A DNA stretch of 64,000 nucleotides from Erythrobacteraceae bacterium WH01K (GTDB lineage Bacteria; Pseudomonadota; Alphaproteobacteria; Sphingomonadales; Sphingomonadaceae). Position 1 is the first letter of the stretch, and every line of letters begins with the position of its first letter. The translations under genes were made by a program, and so were the position numbers. Positions 9,364-17,557 of the stretch are shown one piece after another. The notes beneath the pieces are model-generated. The model did no database searches. It was not told the origin of the DNA and saw only the letters and a program-made list of their open reading frames with translations. The stretch is taken from NCBI GenBank assembly GCA_027941995.1, contig CP115966.1:1054001-1118000 (forward strand). The letters are read 5' to 3'.

Positions 9364-9477
9364 GCGCCGTGTTGTGTGCCGGTCCGTACGCGGATTCGGC
9401 GCTTTTCTATTTGAATTTGCGGCAAATCCCGCGCTGCACGCGGGCTCTGGCCGATGGCTTGGAAGGTTTTGATTTAA

Positions 9478-9684
9478 ATGCAGATCATGGTTCGCGATAA
9501 CAATGTCGATCAGGCTCTCCGCGCGCTCAAGAAAAAGCTGCAGCGTGAAGGCGTCTATCGCGAAATGAAGCTGCGTCGCCACTACGAAAAGCCGAGCGAG
9601 AAGCGCGCCCGTGAAAAGGCTGCTGCCGTTCGCCGCGCCCGCAAGCTGGAGCGCAAGCGTATGGAGCGCGACGGGATCAAGTAA
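9478..9684 (+). CDS. rpsU: 30S ribosomal protein S21
   Basis: 68-residue, strongly basic small-subunit protein ([20 protein letters not shown]... [18 protein letters not shown]). Length and sequence match bS21 over the whole protein. In bacteria S21 helps initiation by stabilising Shine-Dalgarno pairing. It appears to be transcribed alone from its own promoter; the next gene starts 130 nt later. Confidence 0.98.
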   Translation: MQIMVRDNNVDQALRALKKKLQREGVYREMKLRRHYEKPSEKRAREKAAAVRRARKLERKRMERDGIK

Positions 9685-9813
9685 GATTCCGGTGGCTTCG
9701 GGCAGGCTGGCGATGAATGGCCGCTTGAAGCAGACAGCGTGAACAGCCAAGAGGGCGTGGAAGCGATTCCGCGCCTTCTTGCTATCAGGTCGAACCCTCA
9801 GGATACCCGCCAC

Positions 9814-10392
9814 ATGACCGAGATTACCCGTGTCCCCCTCAAGCCTGTCGCCAAGGGCTCTTTGACGAAGCTGTGGCTGGGCGTGATCGTCGCCGCCCTG
9901 ATCGGCGTCGGCGTGGCCTGGGCGGCCGTTCCGCAAACGACGTCCGTCCGCACCGTGGAGGCAGGCAGCGGCCCGGTCGCCAGCGATGGCGATGTGGTCT
10001 TCGTGGAATATACCGGCAAGCTGGCCGACGGCACGGTGTTCGACCAGAACGAGGGACAGGCCGCTCCGGTGCAGGGCGTCTTCCCCGACGGCGTTCCGTT
10101 CCCGATCGAGGAAGGTTCGGCCATTCCCGGCTTCCTGAAGGGTCTGCGCCAGGTCCAGAAGGGCGGCGAATACGTCTTCGAAATCCCGGCGGACGAAGCC
10201 TATGGCAGCGAACCGCCGGCCGGCTCAACCATTCCCGCCGATGCCGACCTGACTTTCGAAATCCGGGTCGTCGATTTCATGAGCCGCCAGGACTTCGAAC
10301 GCCGCCTGCAAGCATTGCAGCAGGTGATGCAGGCGCAGCAGGGCGCAGGCCCGGGCGCGGAAGGCGCGGCCGGACCCGCACCGCAGAACTGA
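9814..10392 (+). CDS. membrane-anchored FKBP-type peptidyl-prolyl cis-trans isomerase
   Basis: 192-residue protein. An N-terminal basic stretch is followed by one hydrophobic segment (about residues 19-38) that is a membrane anchor or signal sequence. The FKBP domain covers about 57-150, with [36 protein letters not shown] and [11 protein letters not shown]. It probably works in the periplasm on protein folding. An A/Q/G-rich tail ends the protein. The ATG at 9814 is chosen; the open frame runs back to a GTG at 9739, but that extra part looks non-coding. It lies just upstream of gatC. Confidence 0.9.
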   Translation: MTEITRVPLKPVAKGSLTKLWLGVIVAALIGVGVAWAAVPQTTSVRTVEAGSGPVASDGDVVFVEYTGKLADGTVFDQNEGQAAPVQGVFPDGVPFPIEEGSAIPGFLKGLRQVQKGGEYVFEIPADEAYGSEPPAGSTIPADADLTFEIRVVDFMSRQDFERRLQALQQVMQAQQGAGPGAEGAAGPAPQN

Positions 10393-10400
10393 GGCACGCC

Positions 10401-10703
10401 ATGTCCGTAACGAAGGAACAGGTCGCGAAGATCGCCAGCCTCGCCCGGATCGAGATGGGTGATGCGGAGCTGCAGCGCATGGTGCCCGAACTCAACAACA
10501 TCCTCGAATGGGTGGAGCAGTTGGGCGAGGTCGATACCTCCGGCGTCGAGCCGATGACTGCCGTCATGCCCATGGCCCAGCGCCTGCGCGACGACGAGAT
10601 CGATGCCGACCCGCTGACAGGCGGCGGCGTGCGCGACAAGGTGCTGGCCAATGCACCGGCGGCCGAACACGGCTTTTTTGGCGTCCCCAAGGTGATCGAA
10701 TAG
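10401..10703 (+). CDS. gatC: Asp-tRNA(Asn)/Glu-tRNA(Gln) amidotransferase subunit C
   Basis: 100-residue GatC, the small subunit that stabilises the GatA-GatB complex. It starts [17 protein letters not shown] and has the conserved [22 protein letters not shown] segment and the C-terminal FFGVPKVIE. The complex transamidates misacylated Glu-tRNA(Gln) and/or Asp-tRNA(Asn). It is first in the order gatC-gatA-(insert)-gatB. Confidence 0.97.
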   Translation: MSVTKEQVAKIASLARIEMGDAELQRMVPELNNILEWVEQLGEVDTSGVEPMTAVMPMAQRLRDDEIDADPLTGGGVRDKVLANAPAAEHGFFGVPKVIE

Positions 10704-10763
10704 GCGCGGGGCGGCGATTGGCCCTGCACGATGTAATATTGCTCTTGCCGAGCGGAGTTTCGA

Positions 10764-12248
10764 GTGACTGACTTTACCGATCTGGGTGTTCGCGAAATCC
10801 GCGACGGTGTCGCAAAAGGCGACTTCACCGCCCGCGAAGTGGCCGAAGGGTTCAACATCGCGGTCGAGGCTGCGGGCGAGCTCAATGCCTTCATCGTCAC
10901 CACGCCGGACAAGGCGCTGGACGCGGCCGATGCCGTGGATGCCGCCCGCGCCAAGGGCGAGGCGCTTGGCAAGATGGCCGGCGTGCCGATTGGTATGAAG
11001 GATTTGTTCTGCACCACCGGCACGCAGACCACCGCTGCCAGTCACATGCTGGAAGGGTTCGTGCCCCAGTATGAAAGCACCGTTTCCGCCAATCTGTGGA
11101 AAGCGGGCGCAGGTATGCTGGGCAAGCTCAATCTCGACCAGTTCGCGATGGGCTCCTCCAACGAAACGTCCTATTTCGGCCCGGTGAAAAGCCCTTGGCG
11201 CCGCAATGACGGCGGCAACGCGGCACTGACCGCAGGCGGTTCTTCCGGCGGGTCGAGCGCAGCGATTGCCGCGCGCCTGTGCCCGGCTGCGACAGGCACC
11301 GACACGGGCGGCTCCATCCGCCAGCCTGCAGCCGTTACCGGCACGGTCGGTATCAAGCCGACCTATGGCCGCTGTTCGCGCTGGGGCGTGGTGGCGTTTG
11401 CCAGCAGCCTCGACCAGGCGGGCCCGATGGCGCGCAGCGTCGAAGATTGCGCGATCATGCTGGGCGCCATGGCCGGTTTCGATCCGAAGGATTCGACCTC
11501 GCTCGACATGCCCGTGCCCGATTGGGAAGACGCCCTGAATGCAGACCTCAAGGGGAAGAAAGTCGGCATCCCCCGCGAATACCGCATGGACGGCACGCCG
11601 CAGGATATCCTCGACAGCTGGAAGCGCGGCGAGGAATGGTTAAAGGACGCAGGGGCCGAGATCGTCGAGATCAGCCTGCCGCACACCAAATATGCGCTGC
11701 CCGCCTATTACATCATCGCGCCCGCCGAGGCCTCTTCCAATCTCGCCCGCTATGACGGCGTGCGCTACGGCCAGCGCGAACTGCCCGAAGGGGCAGGGCT
11801 GCAGGACATGTATGCCGCGACCCGCGCCGACGGCTTCGGGGACGAGGTGAAGCGCCGCATCCTGATCGGGACCTATGTGCTGAGCGCTGGGTTCTACGAC
11901 GCCTATTACACGCAGGCGCAGAAAATCCGCACGCTGGTGGCGCAAGACTTCGAGAAAGCCTGGGGTGAATGCGACGTCATCCTCGCGCCGACGACGCCCA
12001 ACGCGGCGTTCGGCCTCGGCGAGATGCAGTCCGATCCGCTGGCGATGTATCTGAACGACGTGTTCGCCGTGCCCGCGTCGCTCGCCGGGCTGCCGGCGAT
12101 GAGCGTGCCCGCGGGGCTGAACTCGCAAGGGTTGCCGCTCGGCCTCCAGATCGTCGGCAAGCCATTCGACGAGCAGGGCGTGCTGAATGCAGGCCTGGCG
12201 ATCGAGCAGCGCGCAGGCTTCGACGCAAAACCGGAGAAATGGTGGTGA
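10764..12248 (+). CDS. gatA: Asp-tRNA(Asn)/Glu-tRNA(Gln) amidotransferase subunit A (glutaminase)
   Basis: 494-residue amidase-signature enzyme that releases ammonia from glutamine. The catalytic triad is visible: Lys79 (PIGMKDLF), cis-Ser160 ([11 protein letters not shown]) and nucleophile Ser184 ([11 protein letters not shown]). GTG start at 10764. Its last bases overlap the start of an unrelated, lower-GC gene by the GTGA tetranucleotide, so the operon is interrupted before gatB without damage to gatA. Confidence 0.97.
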   Translation: MTDFTDLGVREIRDGVAKGDFTAREVAEGFNIAVEAAGELNAFIVTTPDKALDAADAVDAARAKGEALGKMAGVPIGMKDLFCTTGTQTTAASHMLEGFVPQYESTVSANLWKAGAGMLGKLNLDQFAMGSSNETSYFGPVKSPWRRNDGGNAALTAGGSSGGSSAAIAARLCPAATGTDTGGSIRQPAAVTGTVGIKPTYGRCSRWGVVAFASSLDQAGPMARSVEDCAIMLGAMAGFDPKDSTSLDMPVPDWEDALNADLKGKKVGIPREYRMDGTPQDILDSWKRGEEWLKDAGAEIVEISLPHTKYALPAYYIIAPAEASSNLARYDGVRYGQRELPEGAGLQDMYAATRADGFGDEVKRRILIGTYVLSAGFYDAYYTQAQKIRTLVAQDFEKAWGECDVILAPTTPNAAFGLGEMQSDPLAMYLNDVFAVPASLAGLPAMSVPAGLNSQGLPLGLQIVGKPFDEQGVLNAGLAIEQRAGFDAKPEKWW

Positions 12249-12652
12249 GTGGCAGTACTATTGTTATCAAGAAGGCCAAGTCACTCCCTGAACTGGATGA
12301 GAGCGAGCTTGAAGTTTTCGTCACAAAGACGCTGACTGCAGTGCTTTCTGGAATCTCAACTGCGGATCGCTTCACCCGCCCTGAAAATGCAAATCTAGAA
12401 TTAGAAGCAGTTCGTGGCGACGATGATCGCATTGCCGGGGTACGGGTCCCCTTCGCTCACCAGTTTGAGTTTGGTGCACCTGAGCAGATCGAATTTGACA
12501 TTGCCGTTCACATGAACCGCAAATCGGGGAAAAGTGGCGGCTTGAAGATATCTGTAGCGGGCATCGGCGGCAATGCTGACGCTAGTGTCGCCAAAGAAGA
12601 TATGACCGTCAGCAGAGTCACGTTTAAAGTGCCGATGAAGCGAAAAGACTGA
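12245..12652 (+). CDS. Trypco2-like protein inserted between gatA and gatB
   Basis: About 135 residues from the GTG at 12245 (GTGA overlap with gatA; GGAG lies 8 nt upstream; an ATG at 12239 is also in frame). The C-terminal half, [19 protein letters not shown] followed by [14 protein letters not shown] and [10 protein letters not shown], resembles the beta-strand pattern of Trypco2 domains. Those are small domains found with trypsin-like proteases and conflict-system proteins. The N-terminal half (a helix [17 protein letters not shown], then acidic segments) is unfamiliar. By eye the base composition is clearly lower in GC than the flanks, and codons such as ATT, TTA, CTA, AGT and GTT are frequent. 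This suggests transfer. No protease gene is adjacent. The family call is tentative; that it is a gene is likely. Confidence 0.7.
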   Translation: MSGSTIVIKKAKSLPELDESELEVFVTKTLTAVLSGISTADRFTRPENANLELEAVRGDDDRIAGVRVPFAHQFEFGAPEQIEFDIAVHMNRKSGKSGGLKISVAGIGGNADASVAKEDMTVSRVTFKVPMKRKD

Positions 12653-12660
12653 GGCGAGAA

Positions 12661-14157
12661 ATGAGCACTTACCGCATTCAGGGCGTAACGGGCGAGTGGG
12701 AGGTCGTGATCGGCCTCGAGGTTCATGCGCAGGTCACCAGCAACGCCAAGCTGTTCAGCGGCGCCTCCACCGAATTCGGGGCCGAGCCGAACACGCAGGT
12801 GTCGCTGGTCGATGCGGCGATGCCGGGCATGCTGCCCGTTCCCAACCGCGAGTGCATCCGGCAGGCGGTGCGCACCGGCATGGCGATCGAGGCGCAGATC
12901 AATGCGTGGAGCCGGTTCGACCGCAAGAACTACTTCTACGCCGATCTGCCGCAGGGCTACCAGATCAGCCAGCTCTACCACCCGATCGTGGGCGAGGGGC
13001 AGCTGCTGATCGAGGCGGACGAAAAGGCCGGCATTCCCGAGGATAAGGTCATCGGGATCGAGCGTATTCATGTCGAGCAGGACGCGGGCAAGCTGATGCA
13101 CGACCAGCACCCGACCATGTCCTATGTCGACCTCAACCGCAGCGGCGTCGCGCTGATGGAAATCGTTTCCAAGGCCGACATGCGCAGTCCCGCAGAGGCT
13201 GGGGCGTATGTGCGCAAGCTGCGCTCGATCCTGCGCTATGTCGGGTCGTGCGACGGCAATATGGAACAGGGCTCCATGCGCGCAGACGTCAACGTATCGG
13301 TCCGCCGTCCGGGTGAGGAACTGGGTACGCGCACGGAAACGAAGAACGTCAACTCCGTTCGCTTCGTCATGGCGGTGATCGAGGGCGAAGCGCGCCGGCA
13401 GGTCGACCTGATCGAGGATGGCGGCACGGTGGTGCAGGAAACGCGCCTCTACGATCCCGACCGCAACGAGACGCGCTCCATGCGGAGCAAGGAAGACGCG
13501 CATGATTACCGCTACTTCCCCGATCCCGACCTCCTGCCGGTCGAACTGGACGAGGCGTTCCTGGCCGAATGCCGCGAAAGCCTGCCCGAACTGCCCGATG
13601 CCAAGCGCCAGCGTTACGAGGGCGAACTGGGCCTGACGCCCTACAATGCACGCGAACTGACCGCCGAGGTAGAGACCTTTGCCCGGTTCGAGACGCTGCT
13701 GGCCGAAACCGCCAGCGCGCTCGGCAAACCGGAAGGCAAGGTTGCGACGCAGGTCGCCAACTGGTCGCTTTCCGTCGCGCCCGGCGTCATGAAGTCGCTC
13801 GGTGACGAAGCCGATCCGATCCGCGCCACGGCCGCGCGTCAGGCCGCTATCCTGAAGATGCAGGATGCGGGCGAAATCAGCGGCGGACAGGCGAAGGAAA
13901 TTTTCGAGATCGTCCTGAAGGAAGGCCGCGAGCCTGCCGAGATCGCGGAGGCCGAGGGCCTGAAACAGGTTAGCGACACCGGCGCCATCGAAGCCGCGAT
14001 CGACGACATCCTGGCCAACAACCAGGACAAGGTCGAGCAGTACAAGGGGGGCAAGGACAAGCTGTTCGGCTTCTTCGTCGGCCAGACGATGAAGGCGATG
14101 CAGGGCAAGGCCAACCCGGCCGTCGTCAACCAGATCCTGAAGGACAAGCTGGGATAG
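12661..14157 (+). CDS. gatB: Asp-tRNA(Asn)/Glu-tRNA(Gln) amidotransferase subunit B
   Basis: 498-residue GatB, which binds the misacylated tRNA and activates its side-chain carboxylate with ATP. Conserved segments: [20 protein letters not shown] at the start, [39 protein letters not shown] and [17 protein letters not shown]. The C-terminal YqeY-like tail domain covers about residues 350-498 ([14 protein letters not shown] at the end). It starts 9 nt after the inserted gene, so any polar effect of the insertion is small. Confidence 0.97.
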   Translation: MSTYRIQGVTGEWEVVIGLEVHAQVTSNAKLFSGASTEFGAEPNTQVSLVDAAMPGMLPVPNRECIRQAVRTGMAIEAQINAWSRFDRKNYFYADLPQGYQISQLYHPIVGEGQLLIEADEKAGIPEDKVIGIERIHVEQDAGKLMHDQHPTMSYVDLNRSGVALMEIVSKADMRSPAEAGAYVRKLRSILRYVGSCDGNMEQGSMRADVNVSVRRPGEELGTRTETKNVNSVRFVMAVIEGEARRQVDLIEDGGTVVQETRLYDPDRNETRSMRSKEDAHDYRYFPDPDLLPVELDEAFLAECRESLPELPDAKRQRYEGELGLTPYNARELTAEVETFARFETLLAETASALGKPEGKVATQVANWSLSVAPGVMKSLGDEADPIRATAARQAAILKMQDAGEISGGQAKEIFEIVLKEGREPAEIAEAEGLKQVSDTGAIEAAIDDILANNQDKVEQYKGGKDKLFGFFVGQTMKAMQGKANPAVVNQILKDKLG

Positions 14158-14170
14158 AAGAAGGGACGCC

Positions 14171-14536
14171 ATGCGCGATTTGCTGGATACGGGTAACAGG
14201 GACCAGACCGCTTTACTGGGCGCGGGTCTCGGCAGCCTGATACTGGCAGCAGCGGCAGGCGCGGCCTTCGTTCTATGGCAGCGTGGCGCGGAAAAAGCCG
14301 GAACGGGCGATGACGGCGATCCCGGCGCAGGCACGCCCGACGATGACCTGACCCGGATCGACGGCATCGGACCGGCCCTCGCTGGAAAGCTGCGCGATAA
14401 CTTCGTTACCAGCTTTACCCAGATCGCGGATTGGGATGCGGATGATATCGCAGCCTTCGATACGAAGCTGAAATTTGCCGGCCGGATCGAGCGCGACGAA
14501 TGGACCGGGCAGGTGAAGACCCTGCAAGGCGCCTGA
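14171..14536 (+). CDS. membrane-anchored helix-hairpin-helix protein, function unknown
   Basis: 121 residues. An N-terminal hydrophobic segment (about 18-36) is followed by a linker rich in Asp, Gly and Ala. A compact helix-hairpin-helix-like domain comes last, LTRIDGIGPALAGKLRDN... ADWDADDIAAFDTKL. The G-I-G-P-A-L-A-K-L type motif is the usual non-specific DNA-binding hairpin and is also found in stand-alone small proteins of unknown role. It follows gatB by 13 nt with a good ribosome site (AAGAAGGGA) and ends before a strong terminator. Confidence 0.75.
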   Translation: MRDLLDTGNRDQTALLGAGLGSLILAAAAGAAFVLWQRGAEKAGTGDDGDPGAGTPDDDLTRIDGIGPALAGKLRDNFVTSFTQIADWDADDIAAFDTKLKFAGRIERDEWTGQVKTLQGA

Positions 14537-14586
14537 CCCGAAAGAACGTGCCGCGCGGATGCTGGGCCCCAGAGTAAGGCACATGA

Positions 14587-14620
14587 AAAAGGGCCGCCGG
14601 ATCGCTCCGGCGGCCCTTTT
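14587..14620. terminator. bidirectional intrinsic terminator between convergent genes
   Basis: Perfect 15-bp inverted repeat (arms 14587-14601 and 14606-14620) with the 4-nt loop TCGC. The arms begin with AAAA and end with TTTT, so both strands get a U-run. It serves the plus-strand gatCAB/helix-hairpin gene and the minus-strand gene ending at 14642. Confidence 0.92.
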
Positions 14621-14641
14621 CGTATCTGCTATCGAGAGCGC

Positions 14642-14947
14642 TTAGCTCTGGCGTTCGCCCGTCAGCGGCATCGCGCCGAATGCGCCGGCATTGACGTTGC
14701 CGGTCAGCTGGTCGCCGGCCACAGTGGCTTCGCATTCCAGCTTCATCGGCATCGGGACGGTCATGTTCATGTCCCACGTCAGCTTGTCGCCGTCGATCTT
14801 GCCGTTTTCGACATCCATCGAACCCATGCCGCCCTGCATCGAGCCGGTGAAGGTCTGGCCATCATCGCCGGGAACGACGGTGAAAGTGCCCTTCTGGTCA
14901 CCCATCGGGCTTTTGACGACGGTATCGTAGGAACCTGCAACGGACAT
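14642..14947 (-). CDS. small conserved-looking beta-rich protein, function unknown
   Basis: 101 residues from the ATG at 14947, preceded by a strong ribosome site (AAGGAGAAT). The sequence alternates short strands and Gly/Asp turns (VKSPMGDQKGTFTVVPGDDG, GSMQGGMGSMDVENGKIDGD, TWDMNMTVPMPMKLE) and looks like a small beta-barrel. There is no signal peptide and no cysteine motif beyond a single Cys. I do not know a named family. It appears to be a single-gene unit between the acylase gene and the terminator at 14587-14620. Confidence 0.75.
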   Translation of the reverse strand: MSVAGSYDTVVKSPMGDQKGTFTVVPGDDGQTFTGSMQGGMGSMDVENGKIDGDKLTWDMNMTVPMPMKLECEATVAGDQLTGNVNAGAFGAMPLTGERQS

Positions 14948-15071
14948 GGTATTCTCCTTGGGTAGTATCGGTATTGACTGAACGCGGCTTTCGCCGCTGC
15001 TTACACTCGTGTCAACAAGCGACGGTGGGCAATGTTCCGCCGCATGGCCGGATCGCATCGGGCATCCTTAT

Positions 15072-17321
15072 CTAGCGCGCGCTGGTGACAGTCTTGCGAC
15101 TGGCAGCATGGGCCAGCACGTCCTCGCGCCAGAAATGCACCGGCTTCAGCTTGTGCTGGACGAACAGCGCGGCTTGGTCCGTGTAATGCGGGCTGTCCGG
15201 GCGGGTGGTGGCGGATCCGAAGGGCTGGATGGAACGGCTGGAGACGCGTTCGCCCGGCAGCCATTCGACCCACTGGATGAAGCTGTCGCCATGCCGCACG
15301 GATAGGCGACCATCGTCGTCCACGTCCCACAGGGTCGAGGCCCGCAGCGTGTCCGAACCGCCGTCCAGCGGTAGGTCTACGCCGTTCTCGCCCTCACCCT
15401 GCCGCAGGCGGAGCAGGTCGGACATGGGCGGGTCGAGCCGGCCGAAATGGTCCATCAGATGCTCGGTCGCTCGCTCCAGCTCCTCCTGCGCGTCGGGCCA
15501 TTCGCCGTTCTGGTAATCGGCCCCCATGAACGGGCGGATCATCAACAGGGCCAGCGCGTCCGCTTCTCCGATGCCATCGGCGGTGAAGTCCCATTCCGAC
15601 AGCATCCGGCGTGCCTTCTTGGCGTCGGGACTGCGCGGTTTCGACCGGGCGACCTCCATCAGCATTCGCGCGACATAACCGCCGCGGTCATAGCCGGTAT
15701 CGTACTTGATCCGCTCCAGCGCAGCACGGTCCAGCCTTTCCGCCTCGCTCATCAGGCGCCAGCCGCGACTGCCGCGATTGGTATCCTTGATCTCGATGCC
15801 CAGCTCGGGGGCGAAATCGTCTTGCGACAGGTCGCTGCCGGGCCCTGCATCCATGAACGGATTGTTGTTCGCCTCGAACACCCAGCCGCTGGCCGGATTG
15901 GTGTAGCGCGGCAGGGCCTCGTAATCGACCGGGCCGGGCCAGATCAGCCGGCTGTCGTCGCCCGGCAGGATACCGCGCCAGTTCACCGGTTTCCCGTCCA
16001 GCTCGGCCACGCGGTCGGGGATCGCGGCGTTGTAGATGTTCGCGATGTTGCCGGACTTGTCGCCATAGATGAAATTGGTCGACGGGATATCCATCCGGGC
16101 GAGGATGGACTGCCACTCGTCGAAGCTGGTTGCCTTGTTCAGCCGGTAATAGGCGTCGAGCTGGCCCAAATTCCCGATCCCGCCATAGCGGACCGCGAAC
16201 GCGCCTTCATCGTTGACGATGACCGGGCCATGGACGCTGCGGTGCACGTCGCGCCTGACGGGCAGGACGATCGGGCCCAGCTTCACTGGCAGGGTGACCG
16301 TGCGTGTTTCGAGCTCCCTCCATTCGCCGTCGAGGCGATAGCGCGTGCCGCTTTCGTCCATTTCCAGCCGGTAGACGTCGACCATGTCGGGCGTGTTGAC
16401 CGTATTGGTCCAGCCCAGATGCTCGTTATGGCCGAGGAAGGGGAACGGGCTGCCAGGGAAATTGGCCCCCGCATAATGCCATCCCTCACCGCTCTCGACG
16501 ACGAGTTCGTACCACGCGACGCCCCCGCGCCAGGGCTGGTGCGAATTGCTGATCAGGATGGTCGGCCCGCCGGATTTCTCCGGTGCGACGGCAAAGGCGT
16601 TGGAGCCTGCATGCGCCGCATCTTCGCCCATCGGAATCGGCAGGGAAGCGACCGTACCCGGATCGGCGGCATCCACCGGCGATACAGTGTCGTCGGAAGG
16701 CAAGGCTTCACCGTCAGGGGACGCCCCCGGAATGGCCGGACCCTGCTCGCGGTTCAGCGGCTCGCCAGCGACGAGCGGGCCTATGACGTTGGCAAGGCCG
16801 AAGAAGAAAGGCTGACGCAGGGCGAAACCGGCGGCAATGTCCTCTCCGTCGAGCGGGAAAAGACGGTCCAGTTTGACTTCGCCCGGATTGGCGGCAGCGT
16901 AGTCGTTCAGTCCGGTGGCATAGGCATCGAACAGCGCACGCGTATCGGCAGGCAGGCGCGGATATTCGCGCGCCGCCGTCTCGCGGCTACCCAGCAGGTG
17001 ATACATGAAATCGACCTGCGCGCCTTCCTGACCGGCGATCGCGCCGTACCGTCCGCGGGCCATGGCCGCGACGTCCTGAAGGGTGAAGAAGTCGTCCTCT
17101 GCATGGGCGATGGCGACCCCGTAGGCGACGTCGGCATCGGTCGCACCATAGATGTGAGGCACGCCGAAATCGTCGCGGATGATCTCGGCAGTATAGACGC
17201 GGCTCGATGCCGGCGCTTGCCCTTCGCGCGCGGCGAAGGGTTCCCACACCATGCCCGCTACCAATACGCACAGGACCAGCACGAGCGCGCCCAGGCCGAT
17301 CCGGACCCAAATGGATTTCAT
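15072..17321 (-). CDS. penicillin amidase/AHL acylase-family Ntn hydrolase
   Basis: 749-residue secreted or periplasmic N-terminal-nucleophile hydrolase. An N-terminal signal or anchor covers about residues 5-26 (VRIGLGALVLVLCVLVAGMVW). The alpha chain has RDDFGVPHIYGATDADVAYG, the family signature. A linker follows, and the self-cleaved beta chain should begin at the Ser of HAGSNAFAVAPEKSGG (near residue 240). HQPWRGGVAWYEL and FPGSPFPFLGHNEHLGWTNT then follow as in penicillin G and acyl-homoserine lactone acylases. Substrate (AHL, beta-lactam or other amide) cannot be told. Divergent from clpB. Confidence 0.92.
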   Translation of the reverse strand: MKSIWVRIGLGALVLVLCVLVAGMVWEPFAAREGQAPASSRVYTAEIIRDDFGVPHIYGATDADVAYGVAIAHAEDDFFTLQDVAAMARGRYGAIAGQEGAQVDFMYHLLGSRETAAREYPRLPADTRALFDAYATGLNDYAAANPGEVKLDRLFPLDGEDIAAGFALRQPFFFGLANVIGPLVAGEPLNREQGPAIPGASPDGEALPSDDTVSPVDAADPGTVASLPIPMGEDAAHAGSNAFAVAPEKSGGPTILISNSHQPWRGGVAWYELVVESGEGWHYAGANFPGSPFPFLGHNEHLGWTNTVNTPDMVDVYRLEMDESGTRYRLDGEWRELETRTVTLPVKLGPIVLPVRRDVHRSVHGPVIVNDEGAFAVRYGGIGNLGQLDAYYRLNKATSFDEWQSILARMDIPSTNFIYGDKSGNIANIYNAAIPDRVAELDGKPVNWRGILPGDDSRLIWPGPVDYEALPRYTNPASGWVFEANNNPFMDAGPGSDLSQDDFAPELGIEIKDTNRGSRGWRLMSEAERLDRAALERIKYDTGYDRGGYVARMLMEVARSKPRSPDAKKARRMLSEWDFTADGIGEADALALLMIRPFMGADYQNGEWPDAQEELERATEHLMDHFGRLDPPMSDLLRLRQGEGENGVDLPLDGGSDTLRASTLWDVDDDGRLSVRHGDSFIQWVEWLPGERVSSRSIQPFGSATTRPDSPHYTDQAALFVQHKLKPVHFWREDVLAHAASRKTVTSAR

Positions 17322-17498
17322 TTCACAACTCTCCCTGCCCGGTGCCTAGCGCGCATGACCGGAGGCGGGAAGGGACGGGGCTGGGCCGACGTCACATTTT
17401 TTGGAAGCTGCCCCTCGCAGCCACCGCCAATGGTCCTATATCGAGGTCCATTAGGTGACTAACACACCTGCCGTGAGCCAAATATGCGCCGGGCCCTT

Positions 17499-17518
17499 GT
17501 GTTGCGAAAATGCAACAC
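17499..17518. repeat. inverted repeat upstream of clpB, possible operator
   Basis: Perfect 7-bp arms GTGTTGC / GCAACAC separated by GAAAAT, 40 bp before the clpB start. The spacing and AT-rich centre fit a dimeric regulator site or a leader hairpin. It does not match CIRCE (TTAGCACTC-N9-GAGTGCTAA). No clear sigma-32 promoter was found around it. The rest of the 236-bp divergent gap shows no gene. Confidence 0.4.
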
Positions 17519-17557
17519 TACATGCAGGCGGTAACCGAATGAGGGGTAATTGAACGC

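Noticed and set aside
15447-17462. 671-codon open frame on the plus strand
   Set aside because: It lies wholly opposite the acylase gene in a high-GC region. The product is His/Arg/Asp-rich with no domain, while the minus strand has a full Ntn-hydrolase.
17458-17520. CIRCE element for clpB
   Set aside because: The repeat there has arms GTGTTGC/GCAACAC with a 6-nt spacer, not the TTAGCACTC-N9-GAGTGCTAA pattern.
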